Positions 1-5,430 of a stretch of 5,430 nucleotides of DNA are shown here, piece after piece. The stretch is from Clostridiales bacterium (GTDB lineage: Bacteria; Bacillota; Clostridia; Lachnospirales; Lachnospiraceae): NCBI GenBank assembly GCA_015655565.1, contig JAATEU010000433.1, positions 1-5,430 of the forward strand. The letters are read 5' to 3'. A program made the position numbers and the translations under genes. Below the pieces are notes generated by a model, which saw only the letters and a list, made by a program, of their open reading frames with translations, did not search any database and was not told the DNA's origin. The stretch's first letter is position 1, and the number at the start of each line of letters is the position of its first letter.

Positions 1-26
1 CAGCTGCTGTCTCTGAACAGCCGCCT
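1..26 (-). other. Start of the gap downstream of ntpB, with a small hairpin
   Basis: No ATG is present in the 26 bases after the ntpB stop, so the next gene, expected to be ntpD, starts beyond the left edge. AGGCGG directly after the stop is a weak purine-rich site. GCTGT (17-21) and ACAGC (6-10), both read on the minus strand, form a perfect 5-bp inverted repeat with a 6-base loop. There is no T run inside the window, so it cannot be called a terminator. Confidence 0.35.
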
Positions 27-1424
27 TTAGTCTTCCCTGGCAACAGGTTTTTCGGCCGCATTGTAGTATTGGTCTAATATCTTGGTATCAACACGGTCTA
101 ATTCTTCTTTTGGGAGTATTGTTACAAGCTCCCAGCCTTTATTCAGGGTTTCAAGGACAGAACGGTCTTCGTTATATCCCTGGGCTATGAATTCCTGTTC
201 CAGGGCAATGCCGAACTGCAGATACTTTTTATCAACAGGGGATAATTCATCTTCACCAATGACACTGGCTAAATTTCTGGCTTCACCTACCCGTGCATAG
301 GAAGAAAAAAGCTGGTTGGCAAGATCCTGATGATCTTCCCTGGTATAACCTTTACCAATGCCGTCTTTCATAAGACGGGAAAGGGAAGGCAGTACATTGA
401 TTGGCGGATATATCGCTTTTTGATAAAGAGCCCGGTCCAAAACAATCTGACCTTCCGTAACATATCCGGTCAGGTCGGGAATCGGATGGGTTATGTCATC
501 ATTTGGCATGGTAAGAATGGGAATCTGTGTAACGGAACCCTTACAGCCCCGTACAATACCGGCCCGCTCGTATAGGGTGGAAAGTTCACTGTATAAATAA
601 CCGGGATAACCTTTTCTGCTTGGAATTTCACCTTTGGAGGAAGATACTTCACGCAGTGCTTCTGCAAAAGAAGTCATATCTGTTAAAATAACAAGAATAT
701 GCATTCCTTTTTCAAAGGCCAGATATTCTGCCGCAGTAAGGGCTACCTTAGGGGTAATCAATCTTTCCACAACCGGGTCGTTGGCAAGGTTTAAATACAT
801 AACTACGTGAGAGCTTGCCCCGCTGTCTTCAAAGGTGCGGCGGAAAAAGTCTGCTACGTCATGCTTGACACCCATTGCGGCAAACACAATGGCAAAATCT
901 TCATCGCTGTCTTCCGCCAAAGAGGCCTGCCTGACAATCTGAGCGGCAAGCTGGTCATGGGGAAGGCCGTTGCCGGAGAAGATGGGGAGTTTTTGGCCGC
1001 GGATTAAGGTAGTAAGGCAATCAATGGTTGAAATGCCTGTTTTAATATAATTACGGGGATATTCTCTGGCGCAGGGATTTAAAGGCTGTCCGTTTACATC
1101 ATGTTTCAGGTCGGTAACTATGTTGCCAAGTCCGTCAATGGGCTGGCCGATACCGTTAAAAATACGGCCTAAAATATCTTCTGAAAGTGCTATCTCCATC
1201 GGATGACCGGTCAGTTTCGTATGGGTATTATTTAAGGACATATCTTCCGTACCCTGAAATACCTGTATAACCGCTTTATCTTCATATATTTCTACGATTC
1301 TGCCTATCTTTTTTTTACCTTCCACGGATAACTCGACAATTTCATCGTAGGAAGCATCACGGATACCCTCCAGGACAATCAAGGGGCCATTAATTTTATT
1401 TAGTCCTAAATATTCTATTGACAT
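27..1424 (-). CDS. ntpB: V-type ATP synthase regulatory subunit B
   Basis: Subunit B alternates with A in the head and completes each catalytic site without hydrolysing ATP itself. The protein has 465 residues, the usual length. It has an N-terminal barrel (about 1-75), the segment [14 protein letters not shown] (85-98), and a degenerate P-loop [14 protein letters not shown] (150-163) that lacks the GKT of subunit A, as is normal for B. It also has [10 protein letters not shown] (185-194) and the Walker-B-like strand [18 protein letters not shown] (243-260). [17 protein letters not shown] (273-289) matches the conserved B signature, and [13 protein letters not shown] (345-357) contains R350, the predicted arginine finger reaching into the A site. 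The lack of a GKT P-loop and the SLSRLM motif separate B from A and from F-type alpha/beta. The ATG lies 13 bases after the ntpA stop behind a strong ribosome site, so translation is probably coupled. The stop is TAA. The complete gene is inside the window. Confidence 0.98.
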   Translation of the reverse strand: MSIEYLGLNKINGPLIVLEGIRDASYDEIVELSVEGKKKIGRIVEIYEDKAVIQVFQGTEDMSLNNTHTKLTGHPMEIALSEDILGRIFNGIGQPIDGLGNIVTDLKHDVNGQPLNPCAREYPRNYIKTGISTIDCLTTLIRGQKLPIFSGNGLPHDQLAAQIVRQASLAEDSDEDFAIVFAAMGVKHDVADFFRRTFEDSGASSHVVMYLNLANDPVVERLITPKVALTAAEYLAFEKGMHILVILTDMTSFAEALREVSSSKGEIPSRKGYPGYLYSELSTLYERAGIVRGCKGSVTQIPILTMPNDDITHPIPDLTGYVTEGQIVLDRALYQKAIYPPINVLPSLSRLMKDGIGKGYTREDHQDLANQLFSSYARVGEARNLASVIGEDELSPVDKKYLQFGIALEQEFIAQGYNEDRSVLETLNKGWELVTILPKEELDRVDTKILDQYYNAAEKPVARED

Positions 1425-1432
1425 ATTTCAGC

Positions 1433-1440
1433 CCTCCTTA
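1433..1440 (-). promoter_or_regulatory. Ribosome binding site of ntpB overlapping the ntpA stop codon
   Basis: TAAGGAGG lies 8 bases before the ntpB ATG. Its first three bases are the TAA stop of ntpA. A ribosome finishing A therefore stops directly on the site that starts B, which suggests translational coupling and would help match A and B, which are needed in equal numbers. Confidence 0.85.
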
Positions 1441-3204
1441 TGCGTTCTTAGCTATGACCTGATTATAAAAGTCATCTATCATGGTCCTGTAGTTGTCGAA
1501 TTTATTAAGCTCATCATTTGCCACATCGTATTTAATGGAAATTATTTTTTCAAAAATATTTTCCTGCTTTAACACGGACATGGGCATATTCATGGCAACC
1601 AGCTGTTTTGATTTCGTATTCAGATACAGGATGGTCTGCATCATTTTAAGCTGTTTTATTAACGGAACGTAAGTATCGGAAGGGTGATAAGCGTTCTGCT
1701 GTACAAAACCAAGGCGGATGACCTTGGCTATTTCCAGAACTAATTTCTGGTCATCCGGCAGAACGTCACTGCCAATCAGTTTTACTATTTCATTTAACTG
1801 GCTTTCCTGGGTCAGGATACTAAGCAGCTGGTTGCGGCAGTCAACGAAGTCATTGCCTACATTAGCTGTATACCAGGGAGCTAAATCGGTTAAATATTCG
1901 CTATAACTGGTAAGCCACTGGATCGCCGGGAAATGTCTTGCATAAGCCAATGATTTATCAAGTGCCCAGAAACAGCGGACGAACCGTTTGGTGTTCTGGG
2001 TTACCGGTTCGGAGAAGTCACCGCCCTGGGGAGACACGGCACCAATAATGGATACACTGCCTTCCGTACCGTTTAAGTTTTCCATGAATCCGGCTCTTTC
2101 ATAAAATCCGGATAATCTGGAAGCAAGGTAAGCCGGAAAACCTTCTTCTGCAGGCATTTCTTCCAAACGGCCGGATAATTCACGCAGGGCTTCTGCCCAA
2201 CGGGAGGTTGAGTCGGCCATAATAGCTACATGATAACCCATGTCACGGTAATATTCGGCAAGGGTAATACCGGTATAAATACTGGCCTCACGGGCGGCAA
2301 CCGGCATGTTGGAGGTATTGGCAATGAGGGTAGTCCGGTCAAGAAGAGGATTGCCGGATTTGGGATCAACCAGTTTCGAAAAATCCTCTAATACCTCCGT
2401 CATTTCATTGCCACGTTCCCCGCAGCCGATATATATAATGATATCCGCATCGGACCATTTAGCCAGCTGGTGCTGTGTCATGGTTTTTCCGGTACCGAAA
2501 CCGCCCGGTATGGCTGCGGTGCCCCCCTTAGCTATGGGGAATAAGGTATCCAGGATACGCTGTCCTGTAATTAACGGCCGGTCGGAGGCGTAACGCTTAT
2601 TGGTTGGCCTTGGAATACGGATAGGCCACTTCTGGGTCAGGGTCAGATTCTTTTCTATACCATAGGAATCTTTAATTGTAACAATAGGGTCGTTTATGGT
2701 ATATTTACCGTCTGGAACAACCTTAGTAACAATACCGGAAACGAAGGGCGGAACCATGCATTTGTGGATAATTGCCCTGGTTTCAGGAACCTCGGCTATT
2801 ATAGTCCCACCGTAGAGTTTATCACCCTCCTTAACGGTAACATGAACATCCCAAAGCTTCGTGGTATCCAGGGATTCAACACTGACCCCCCTGGTTATAT
2901 AAGCACCGGAGCGGGCTGATATTTCTTTCAGAGGACGTTCAATGCCATCAAAGATATTGCCGATTATGCCGGGGGCCAAAGTTACGGATATGGCAGCACC
3001 TGTTGAGGTTACTTCTTCTCCAGGTTTTAAACCGGTTGTTTCCTCATATACTTGAATTGTTGTTTCTTTTTTTGTTAAACTAATTACTTCACCAACTAAA
3101 TTCTGCTTACCGACCAGAACCATTTCACTCATTTTAAAACCCTGGTTCCCGGATACGTATACAATTGGCCCGTTTATACCGAATATTTTTCCTGTTATAT
3201 TCAT
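1438..3204 (-). CDS. ntpA: V-type ATP synthase catalytic subunit A
   Basis: This is the ATP-hydrolysing (or ATP-making) subunit of the A3B3 head. The protein has 588 residues, typical for the family (about 580-595). In order it has an N-terminal beta-barrel (about 1-70), the A-specific 'non-homologous' insertion (about 115-185, including EGDKLYGG at 126-133 and VPPFVSG at 151-157), and the nucleotide-binding core. The P-loop is GGFGTGKT (234-241). GCGERGNEM (260-268) holds the catalytic E263. The Walker B strand runs [19 protein letters not shown] (325-343) with D331. [20 protein letters not shown] (353-372) is also conserved. A helical C-terminal domain completes the protein. All catalytic residues are present. 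The second P-loop residue is Gly where Pro or Ala is common elsewhere. The ATG follows a G-rich, unusually spaced ribosome site; see the hairpin entry. The stop TAA is built into the ntpB ribosome site. Confidence 0.98.
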   Translation of the reverse strand: MNITGKIFGINGPIVYVSGNQGFKMSEMVLVGKQNLVGEVISLTKKETTIQVYEETTGLKPGEEVTSTGAAISVTLAPGIIGNIFDGIERPLKEISARSGAYITRGVSVESLDTTKLWDVHVTVKEGDKLYGGTIIAEVPETRAIIHKCMVPPFVSGIVTKVVPDGKYTINDPIVTIKDSYGIEKNLTLTQKWPIRIPRPTNKRYASDRPLITGQRILDTLFPIAKGGTAAIPGGFGTGKTMTQHQLAKWSDADIIIYIGCGERGNEMTEVLEDFSKLVDPKSGNPLLDRTTLIANTSNMPVAAREASIYTGITLAEYYRDMGYHVAIMADSTSRWAEALRELSGRLEEMPAEEGFPAYLASRLSGFYERAGFMENLNGTEGSVSIIGAVSPQGGDFSEPVTQNTKRFVRCFWALDKSLAYARHFPAIQWLTSYSEYLTDLAPWYTANVGNDFVDCRNQLLSILTQESQLNEIVKLIGSDVLPDDQKLVLEIAKVIRLGFVQQNAYHPSDTYVPLIKQLKMMQTILYLNTKSKQLVAMNMPMSVLKQENIFEKIISIKYDVANDELNKFDNYRTMIDDFYNQVIAKNA

Positions 3205-3267
3205 AATGGAGAAAACTCCCCCGTTCTTTTAATAAATTAAAGCAAAGTACCGTTACCGGGATTCCTT
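3205..3267 (-). other. ntpE-ntpA intergenic gap (63 bases), longest in the window
   Basis: Other gaps here are 13-30 bases. Reading toward ntpA it holds the near-repeated CGGTA ACGGTA (3246-3256), an AT-rich inverted repeat TTTAAT-TT-ATTAAA (about 3226-3239), and the G-rich ntpA ribosome site. No convincing -35/-10 pair and no terminator (GC stem plus T run) was seen. The gap may serve RNA processing or translation control of the A gene, but nothing here proves it. Confidence 0.45.
3208..3222 (-). promoter_or_regulatory. Unusual G-rich ribosome binding site of ntpA inside a small hairpin
   Basis: The only purine-rich site before the ntpA ATG is GGGGGAG (3216-3222), whose end is 11 bases from the start codon, longer than the 6-9 seen for the other genes here. 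Its GGAG part (3216-3219) pairs perfectly with CTCC (3208-3211) across a TTTT loop (3212-3215), giving a 4-bp hairpin that could mask the site. The sequence symmetry is seen directly; a regulatory effect is inference, and a 4-bp stem is only weakly stable. Confidence 0.5.
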
Positions 3268-3834
3268 TTAAAGAACGAAATTATTCTTTACTTCTTCAAG
3301 TTTTGCCAAAAAGGAATTATCAATTAAAATATTTTTGTCATGTATGACAGCCCGGGTACCGCCGATAAAATTCCTTGTACTGATTGTCAGAACGGCTCCG
3401 GTGTTTGCTTCCAGGGAAGATTTCAGCTGTAAGTCGGAGGGATTAATGTAAATAGTCATTTCGTCTCCCCTTGCAAATTCCCTGGCATCCGTTATCTGTC
3501 TGCACAATATATGAAAATATTCGGAAGTAGCCATAAAGCAGATCAGCTTATCGGATACATCCTGAAATAATTTTTCTGTTAATTCAGCTGATTTTTCACT
3601 GATTTTTCTCTTTAATTTAATGGCTTCACCGGAAAGGTCACGGTTTTTTTCACGAAGCAGTTTTTCCGAATCCATACGGTAAATTATCTTGGCTTTTCTT
3701 AAAGCATCTTTTTTGTGGTCGTCATAGATTGCCTTAAGAGATTTCTGATATTCGTCAATGATTAGAATATTTTGACTTGTAGCACTGTCAATTGCCGCAT
3801 TATAAAATTGCTCTAATTTTTCATCTAAAGTCAT
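3268..3834 (-). CDS. ntpE: V-type ATP synthase subunit E (peripheral stalk)
   Basis: Subunit E (vATP-synt_E family) is the long subunit of the peripheral stalk that pairs with a small coiled-coil partner and holds the A3B3 head still against rotation. The protein has 188 residues, close to the usual 185-200. Residues about 25-95 are highly charged and rich in Lys, Glu and Asp with a heptad-like pattern, as expected for the stalk coiled coil. The C-terminal globular part carries the family signature FIGGTRAVI (156-164) followed by ILIDNSFLAKLEEV (169-182), equivalent to the conserved GG...IDN[ST]F..RL segment that binds the top of the head. The ATG has AAGGAGT 8 bases upstream. The gene follows atpF by 16 bases and precedes ntpA by 63 bases, the longest gap in the window. 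Sequence conservation in this family is low, so the call rests on the C-terminal motif and the operon position; together these are convincing. Confidence 0.93.
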   Translation of the reverse strand: MTLDEKLEQFYNAAIDSATSQNILIIDEYQKSLKAIYDDHKKDALRKAKIIYRMDSEKLLREKNRDLSGEAIKLKRKISEKSAELTEKLFQDVSDKLICFMATSEYFHILCRQITDAREFARGDEMTIYINPSDLQLKSSLEANTGAVLTISTRNFIGGTRAVIHDKNILIDNSFLAKLEEVKNNFVL

Positions 3835-3842
3835 AAAAATTC

Positions 3843-3849
3843 ACTCCTT
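3843..3849 (-). promoter_or_regulatory. Ribosome binding site of ntpE
   Basis: AAGGAGT lies 8 bases before the ntpE ATG, inside the 16-base gap after the subunit F stop. No hairpin overlapping it was seen. It supports the chosen start. Confidence 0.8.
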
Positions 3850-3850
3850 C

Positions 3851-4159
3851 TTATAATTTTATACCAATGGCTTCATTCACATAGGAAGTAATGAAGTCGG
3901 GTTTACGTCCGGTTCCATGACGGTCAGGTATTTCTACTATCAAAGGAAGTTTTCGGTTTAATTTTACATCATCAATAATGTCGGGGAATTCCAGACTTAA
4001 TTTTTCAGTAATAAGCAGAACTCCGATGGTTTTATCGGCAATAGCCAAATCAAGCTGCCGCTTTAAATGCTGCTTTGAATGTATAATGACACCGTCTACA
4101 CCGGCAAGGCGCATTCCTGTGTAAGTATCAACGTTATCACTGACAAGAAACATACGCAT
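3851..4159 (-). CDS. atpF: V-type ATP synthase subunit F (central stalk; NtpG in E. hirae naming)
   Basis: Subunit F (ATP-synt_F family) binds subunit D in the central rotor shaft and helps couple the head to the membrane ring. The protein has 102 residues, the normal size for the family (about 100-105). It shows the alternating strand/helix pattern of the family: an N-terminal strand MRMFLVSDN (1-9), the conserved GVLLITEKL (46-54), the strand and turn LPLIVEIPDRHG (71-82), and the C-terminal helix ending in YVNEAIGIKL (93-102). The start is Met1, because AAGGAGGT lies 6 bases upstream; Met3 would give a longer spacing of 12 and is less likely. It sits 30 bases after ntpK and 16 bases before ntpE. 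Naming differs between schemes: the E. hirae gene 'ntpF' is a different subunit, so the product name is safer than the symbol. Confidence 0.93.
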   Translation of the reverse strand: MRMFLVSDNVDTYTGMRLAGVDGVIIHSKQHLKRQLDLAIADKTIGVLLITEKLSLEFPDIIDDVKLNRKLPLIVEIPDRHGTGRKPDFITSYVNEAIGIKL

Positions 4160-4164
4160 ATTAC

Positions 4165-4184
4165 TACCTCCTTAACAGGTAAGG
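4165..4184 (-). repeat. Two overlapping, mutually exclusive inverted repeats covering the atpF ribosome site
   Basis: Read on the minus strand, CCTTA (4180-4184) can pair with TAAGG (4170-4174), a 5-bp stem with a 5-base loop. Alternatively, TACCT (4177-4181) can pair with AGGTA (4165-4169), a 5-bp stem with a 7-base loop. The stems share bases, so they exclude each other, and each hides one half of AAGGAGGT. The pairing is seen in the sequence. Whether it matters in the cell is unknown, because short repeats like these can arise by chance next to an SD site. Confidence 0.4.
4166..4173 (-). promoter_or_regulatory. Ribosome binding site of atpF (decides Met1 as start)
   Basis: AAGGAGGT, nearly full complementarity to the 16S rRNA end, lies 6 bases before the first ATG of subunit F. 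It favours Met1 over Met3. The site overlaps two short alternative inverted repeats, described separately. Confidence 0.85.
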
Positions 4185-4189
4185 ATTTA

Positions 4190-4609
4190 TCATCCTAAAA
4201 TGGTAAAGGACACAATTAAGCCGTAGAGGGCAATACCTTCTGCAAGAGCAACGAAGATAAGTGCTTTACCCATAATGCTGGAATCCTCGCTCATTGCACC
4301 GAGTGCGGCAGAGGCAGCGGAAGCGACGGCAATACCGCCGCCGATACAGGATAAACCGGTGGAAAGGGCAGCCGCCATGTATTTCCAGCCATCCGTAGAA
4401 GCACTGGCAAGATTTGTGGTTTCAGCAGCGGAGGCTTTGCCACTGAATAATAAAATATCGGCAAGAATTAGGGTTCCAAAAAAAAGGAAAGCATTGCAGG
4501 CTAAAGCTGCTTTTAAATTACCTTTTTTCTTTTCACCTAAAAGAAATGCTCCAAAGGGAATAATAATACTTAAAATTAAAGCTGCTGATATTATAATTTT
4601 TTCTGTCAT
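4190..4609 (-). CDS. ntpK: V-type ATP synthase proteolipid subunit K (c-ring subunit)
   Basis: This is the rotor-ring proteolipid (ATP-synt_C family) that carries H+ or Na+ through the membrane. The protein has 139 residues, all strongly hydrophobic except the loops. Helices lie near 5-24, 34-56, 76-105 and 112-138. The last two form the classic c-subunit hairpin, with a glycine/alanine-rich helix (GGGIAVASAASAALGAM, 90-106), the polar loop SEDSS (107-111) and the ion-binding glutamate E124 in ALAEGIALYGLI. The first pair does not look like a second c hairpin: it has no membrane carboxylate suitable for ion binding and ends in KASAAE (58-63), which resembles a signal-peptidase AxA site. The residue after E124 is Gly rather than Ser/Thr, and no Gln is seen in the partner helix, so the usual Na+ signature is not evident; proton use is a weak inference. 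The ATG has an AGGAGG site 9 bases upstream. The stop TGA is followed in frame by TAA, a tandem stop. Confidence 0.95.
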   Translation of the reverse strand: MTEKIIISAALILSIIIPFGAFLLGEKKKGNLKAALACNAFLFFGTLILADILLFSGKASAAETTNLASASTDGWKYMAAALSTGLSCIGGGIAVASAASAALGAMSEDSSIMGKALIFVALAEGIALYGLIVSFTILG

Positions 4610-4618
4610 AATGTGTTT

Positions 4619-4624
4619 CCTCCT
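4619..4624 (-). promoter_or_regulatory. Ribosome binding site of ntpK, with AU-rich leader
   Basis: A perfect AGGAGG lies 9 bases before the ntpK ATG. The 30 or so bases before it, covering the end of ntpI and the gap (about 4625-4660), are nearly all A and T, so this site should be unstructured and open. That suits a gene whose product is needed in many copies per complex. The high-expression reading is inference. Confidence 0.85.
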
Positions 4625-4635
4625 AATAAAATTAA

Positions 4636-5430
4636 TTAATTGTTTTTATATGGTTTAAATACCTTACCGGTTCCTTTATAGAATCGGCTAAACATTTCGT
4701 AATATTCCAGACGCAATACCTGAATACCTACAATCAGGCCTTCCATTCCTGCAACAAATATATTCCCTAAAATCAGAATAAAAATATTTGGGTTGGCAGA
4801 TTCCGCATCGGCCAACAGCATAACTACGCCCATCATAGCCGCATGGCTTAAGGCAAAGGCACCCACACGCAGGAATGAAATGGAGTTGGTTAAATAGCTT
4901 AATAATATTTCAAGTAATTCAAATATAGATTCAACGAAGAACATAACCTTATTGTCCGGAAAGATCTTGGATTTCTTTTTAATATAATGGGTAAGTGGTT
5001 CCCGGAAAAATATAAGCAATAAAGGAATGGCAAAAAAGATGATTAATACTATGGCTGCCGGTAATGTTTTACCTGTAAGCAAAAGAACTGCACAGGTAAT
5101 TAAAGCACCATAAAATACAATACCCGCGATACCATTGGTATCAAAAAATATCTTCCCTATATCTTTTGCTTTAATGCCGTTAATAATATTCAAAATCATA
5201 GATATAATAATTAATACGACTCCGAAAGCCACAGACGTTATAAGTACTGTCATTACATTTTCCATGGGGTTAAGCCACAGGTGCGGTATGACATCTTCAT
5301 AACCAAAGAAACTGCCGTACATAAAGCCCATTATAGTAGAAAAAATGCCTGCGGTTGCTATAATAGCGGCTAAGGTCAGTTTTTTCAATTTATATAAAAG
5401 TGTTCCTCCGATTACCAGGCATAGGCCCTG
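4636..5430 (-). CDS. ntpI: V-type ATP synthase subunit I, C-terminal membrane domain (5' end cut by window edge)
   Basis: This is the membrane stator (subunit I/a) that forms the ion path against the K ring. The frame is open to the right edge and gives 264 visible residues; family members are about 650, so the cytoplasmic N-terminal arm lies outside. The visible part begins with QGL, matching the family's conserved GDxGQGL segment. Hydrophobic helices lie near residues 20-40, 57-84, 99-119, 123-142, 163-207 and 215-238. Family hallmarks are GFMYGSFFGYED (35-46), NPMEN (54-58), SFLRVGAFALSH (185-196) and the C-terminal QVLRLEYYEMF (237-247). R188 and R240 match the two arginines conserved beside the rotor ring, and R188 is the probable essential one. 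An in-frame TTG at 5386-5388 could be taken as a start, but it is internal (Leu15), because homology continues upstream. The stop is TAA, 26 bases before ntpK. The assignment is confident; only the true start is unknown. Confidence 0.95.
   Translation of the reverse strand, partial: QGLCLVIGGTLLYKLKKLTLAAIIATAGIFSTIMGFMYGSFFGYEDVIPHLWLNPMENVMTVLITSVAFGVVLIIISMILNIINGIKAKDIGKIFFDTNGIAGIVFYGALITCAVLLLTGKTLPAAIVLIIFFAIPLLLIFFREPLTHYIKKKSKIFPDNKVMFFVESIFELLEILLSYLTNSISFLRVGAFALSHAAMMGVVMLLADAESANPNIFILILGNIFVAGMEGLIVGIQVLRLEYYEMFSRFYKGTGKVFKPYKNN

Noticed and set aside
1..26. Rho-independent terminator after ntpB
   Set aside because: The stem is only 5 bp, has no following T run in the window, and ntpD is expected to follow in the same operon.
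82..2593. Several plus-strand open frames of 62-95 codons opposite ntpB and ntpA
   Set aside because: They lie wholly inside highly conserved genes on the other strand, have no ribosome sites or family features, and their composition is what antisense reading of those genes would give.
27..3204. F-type alpha/beta or flagellar/Rho-type ATPase instead of V-type A/B
   Set aside because: The A-specific insertion before the P-loop, the GCGERGNEM motif in a 588-residue protein, the B-type degenerate P-loop and the neighbouring I, K, F and E genes exclude these.
3226..3267. Internal promoter in the ntpE-ntpA gap
   Set aside because: AT-rich hexamers occur, but no -35/-10 pair with good spacing could be identified with confidence; the gap is AT-rich enough to give such matches by chance.
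4275..4658. Plus-strand open frame of 127 codons opposite ntpK
   Set aside because: It is the mirror of the alanine-rich ntpK gene and the end of ntpI. It has no ribosome site or recognisable domain, and the minus-strand gene is certain.
5386..5388. TTG as the start codon of subunit I
   Set aside because: The frame stays open upstream to the window edge with family-conserved residues, and no suitable ribosome site is placed for it; the GGAGG 20 bases upstream is too far and codes for a Gly pair in the protein.
1..5430. A novel defence, mobile or secondary-metabolite system
   Set aside because: Every gene belongs to the V-type ATPase. No repeats, transposase, CRISPR array, tRNA or unknown ORF was found, and codon and base composition look uniform along the window.

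Overview
The window is a densely packed piece of a V-type (A/V-type, rotary) ATPase operon. All genes are read on the minus strand, so transcription runs from the right edge to the left edge. In that direction it holds the C-terminal membrane part of subunit I (ntpI, cut by the right edge), proteolipid subunit K (ntpK), subunit F (called ntpG in Enterococcus hirae), peripheral-stalk subunit E (ntpE), catalytic subunit A (ntpA) and regulatory subunit B (ntpB). The remaining 26 bases at the left edge lie after ntpB, where subunit D (ntpD) would be expected next. No coding region on the plus strand is credible.

The likely host is an anaerobic Firmicute, probably from the Clostridia and perhaps Lachnospiraceae-like. 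The sequence shows moderate-to-low GC, nearly perfect AGGAGG-type Shine-Dalgarno sites before most genes, short gaps (13 to 63 bases), the bacterial ntp set of subunits, and a three-to-four-helix subunit K ending in a single-carboxylate hairpin. The host assignment is inference from composition and gene style and was not tested by a database search.

The parts fit one machine. A and B form the A3B3 ATP-hydrolysing head; A carries the intact P-loop, catalytic Glu and Walker B Asp, and B carries the degenerate nucleotide site and the arginine finger. E is part of the peripheral stator stalk. F belongs to the central rotor stalk. K forms the ion-carrying membrane ring, and I is the membrane stator whose conserved arginines face that ring. 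Subunits C, D and the small stalk partner of E (subunit G/H type) are not in the window and would be expected just outside it.

Nothing in the window points to a new system. The observations worth a second look concern translation and topology: short hairpins that overlap the ribosome binding sites of the F and A genes, an AU-rich leader before the proteolipid gene, stop-codon/ribosome-site overlap between A and B, and the unusual N-terminal half of subunit K. No tRNA, rRNA, CRISPR, insertion sequence, promoter or convincing terminator was seen, and no stretch over 63 bases lacks a gene.
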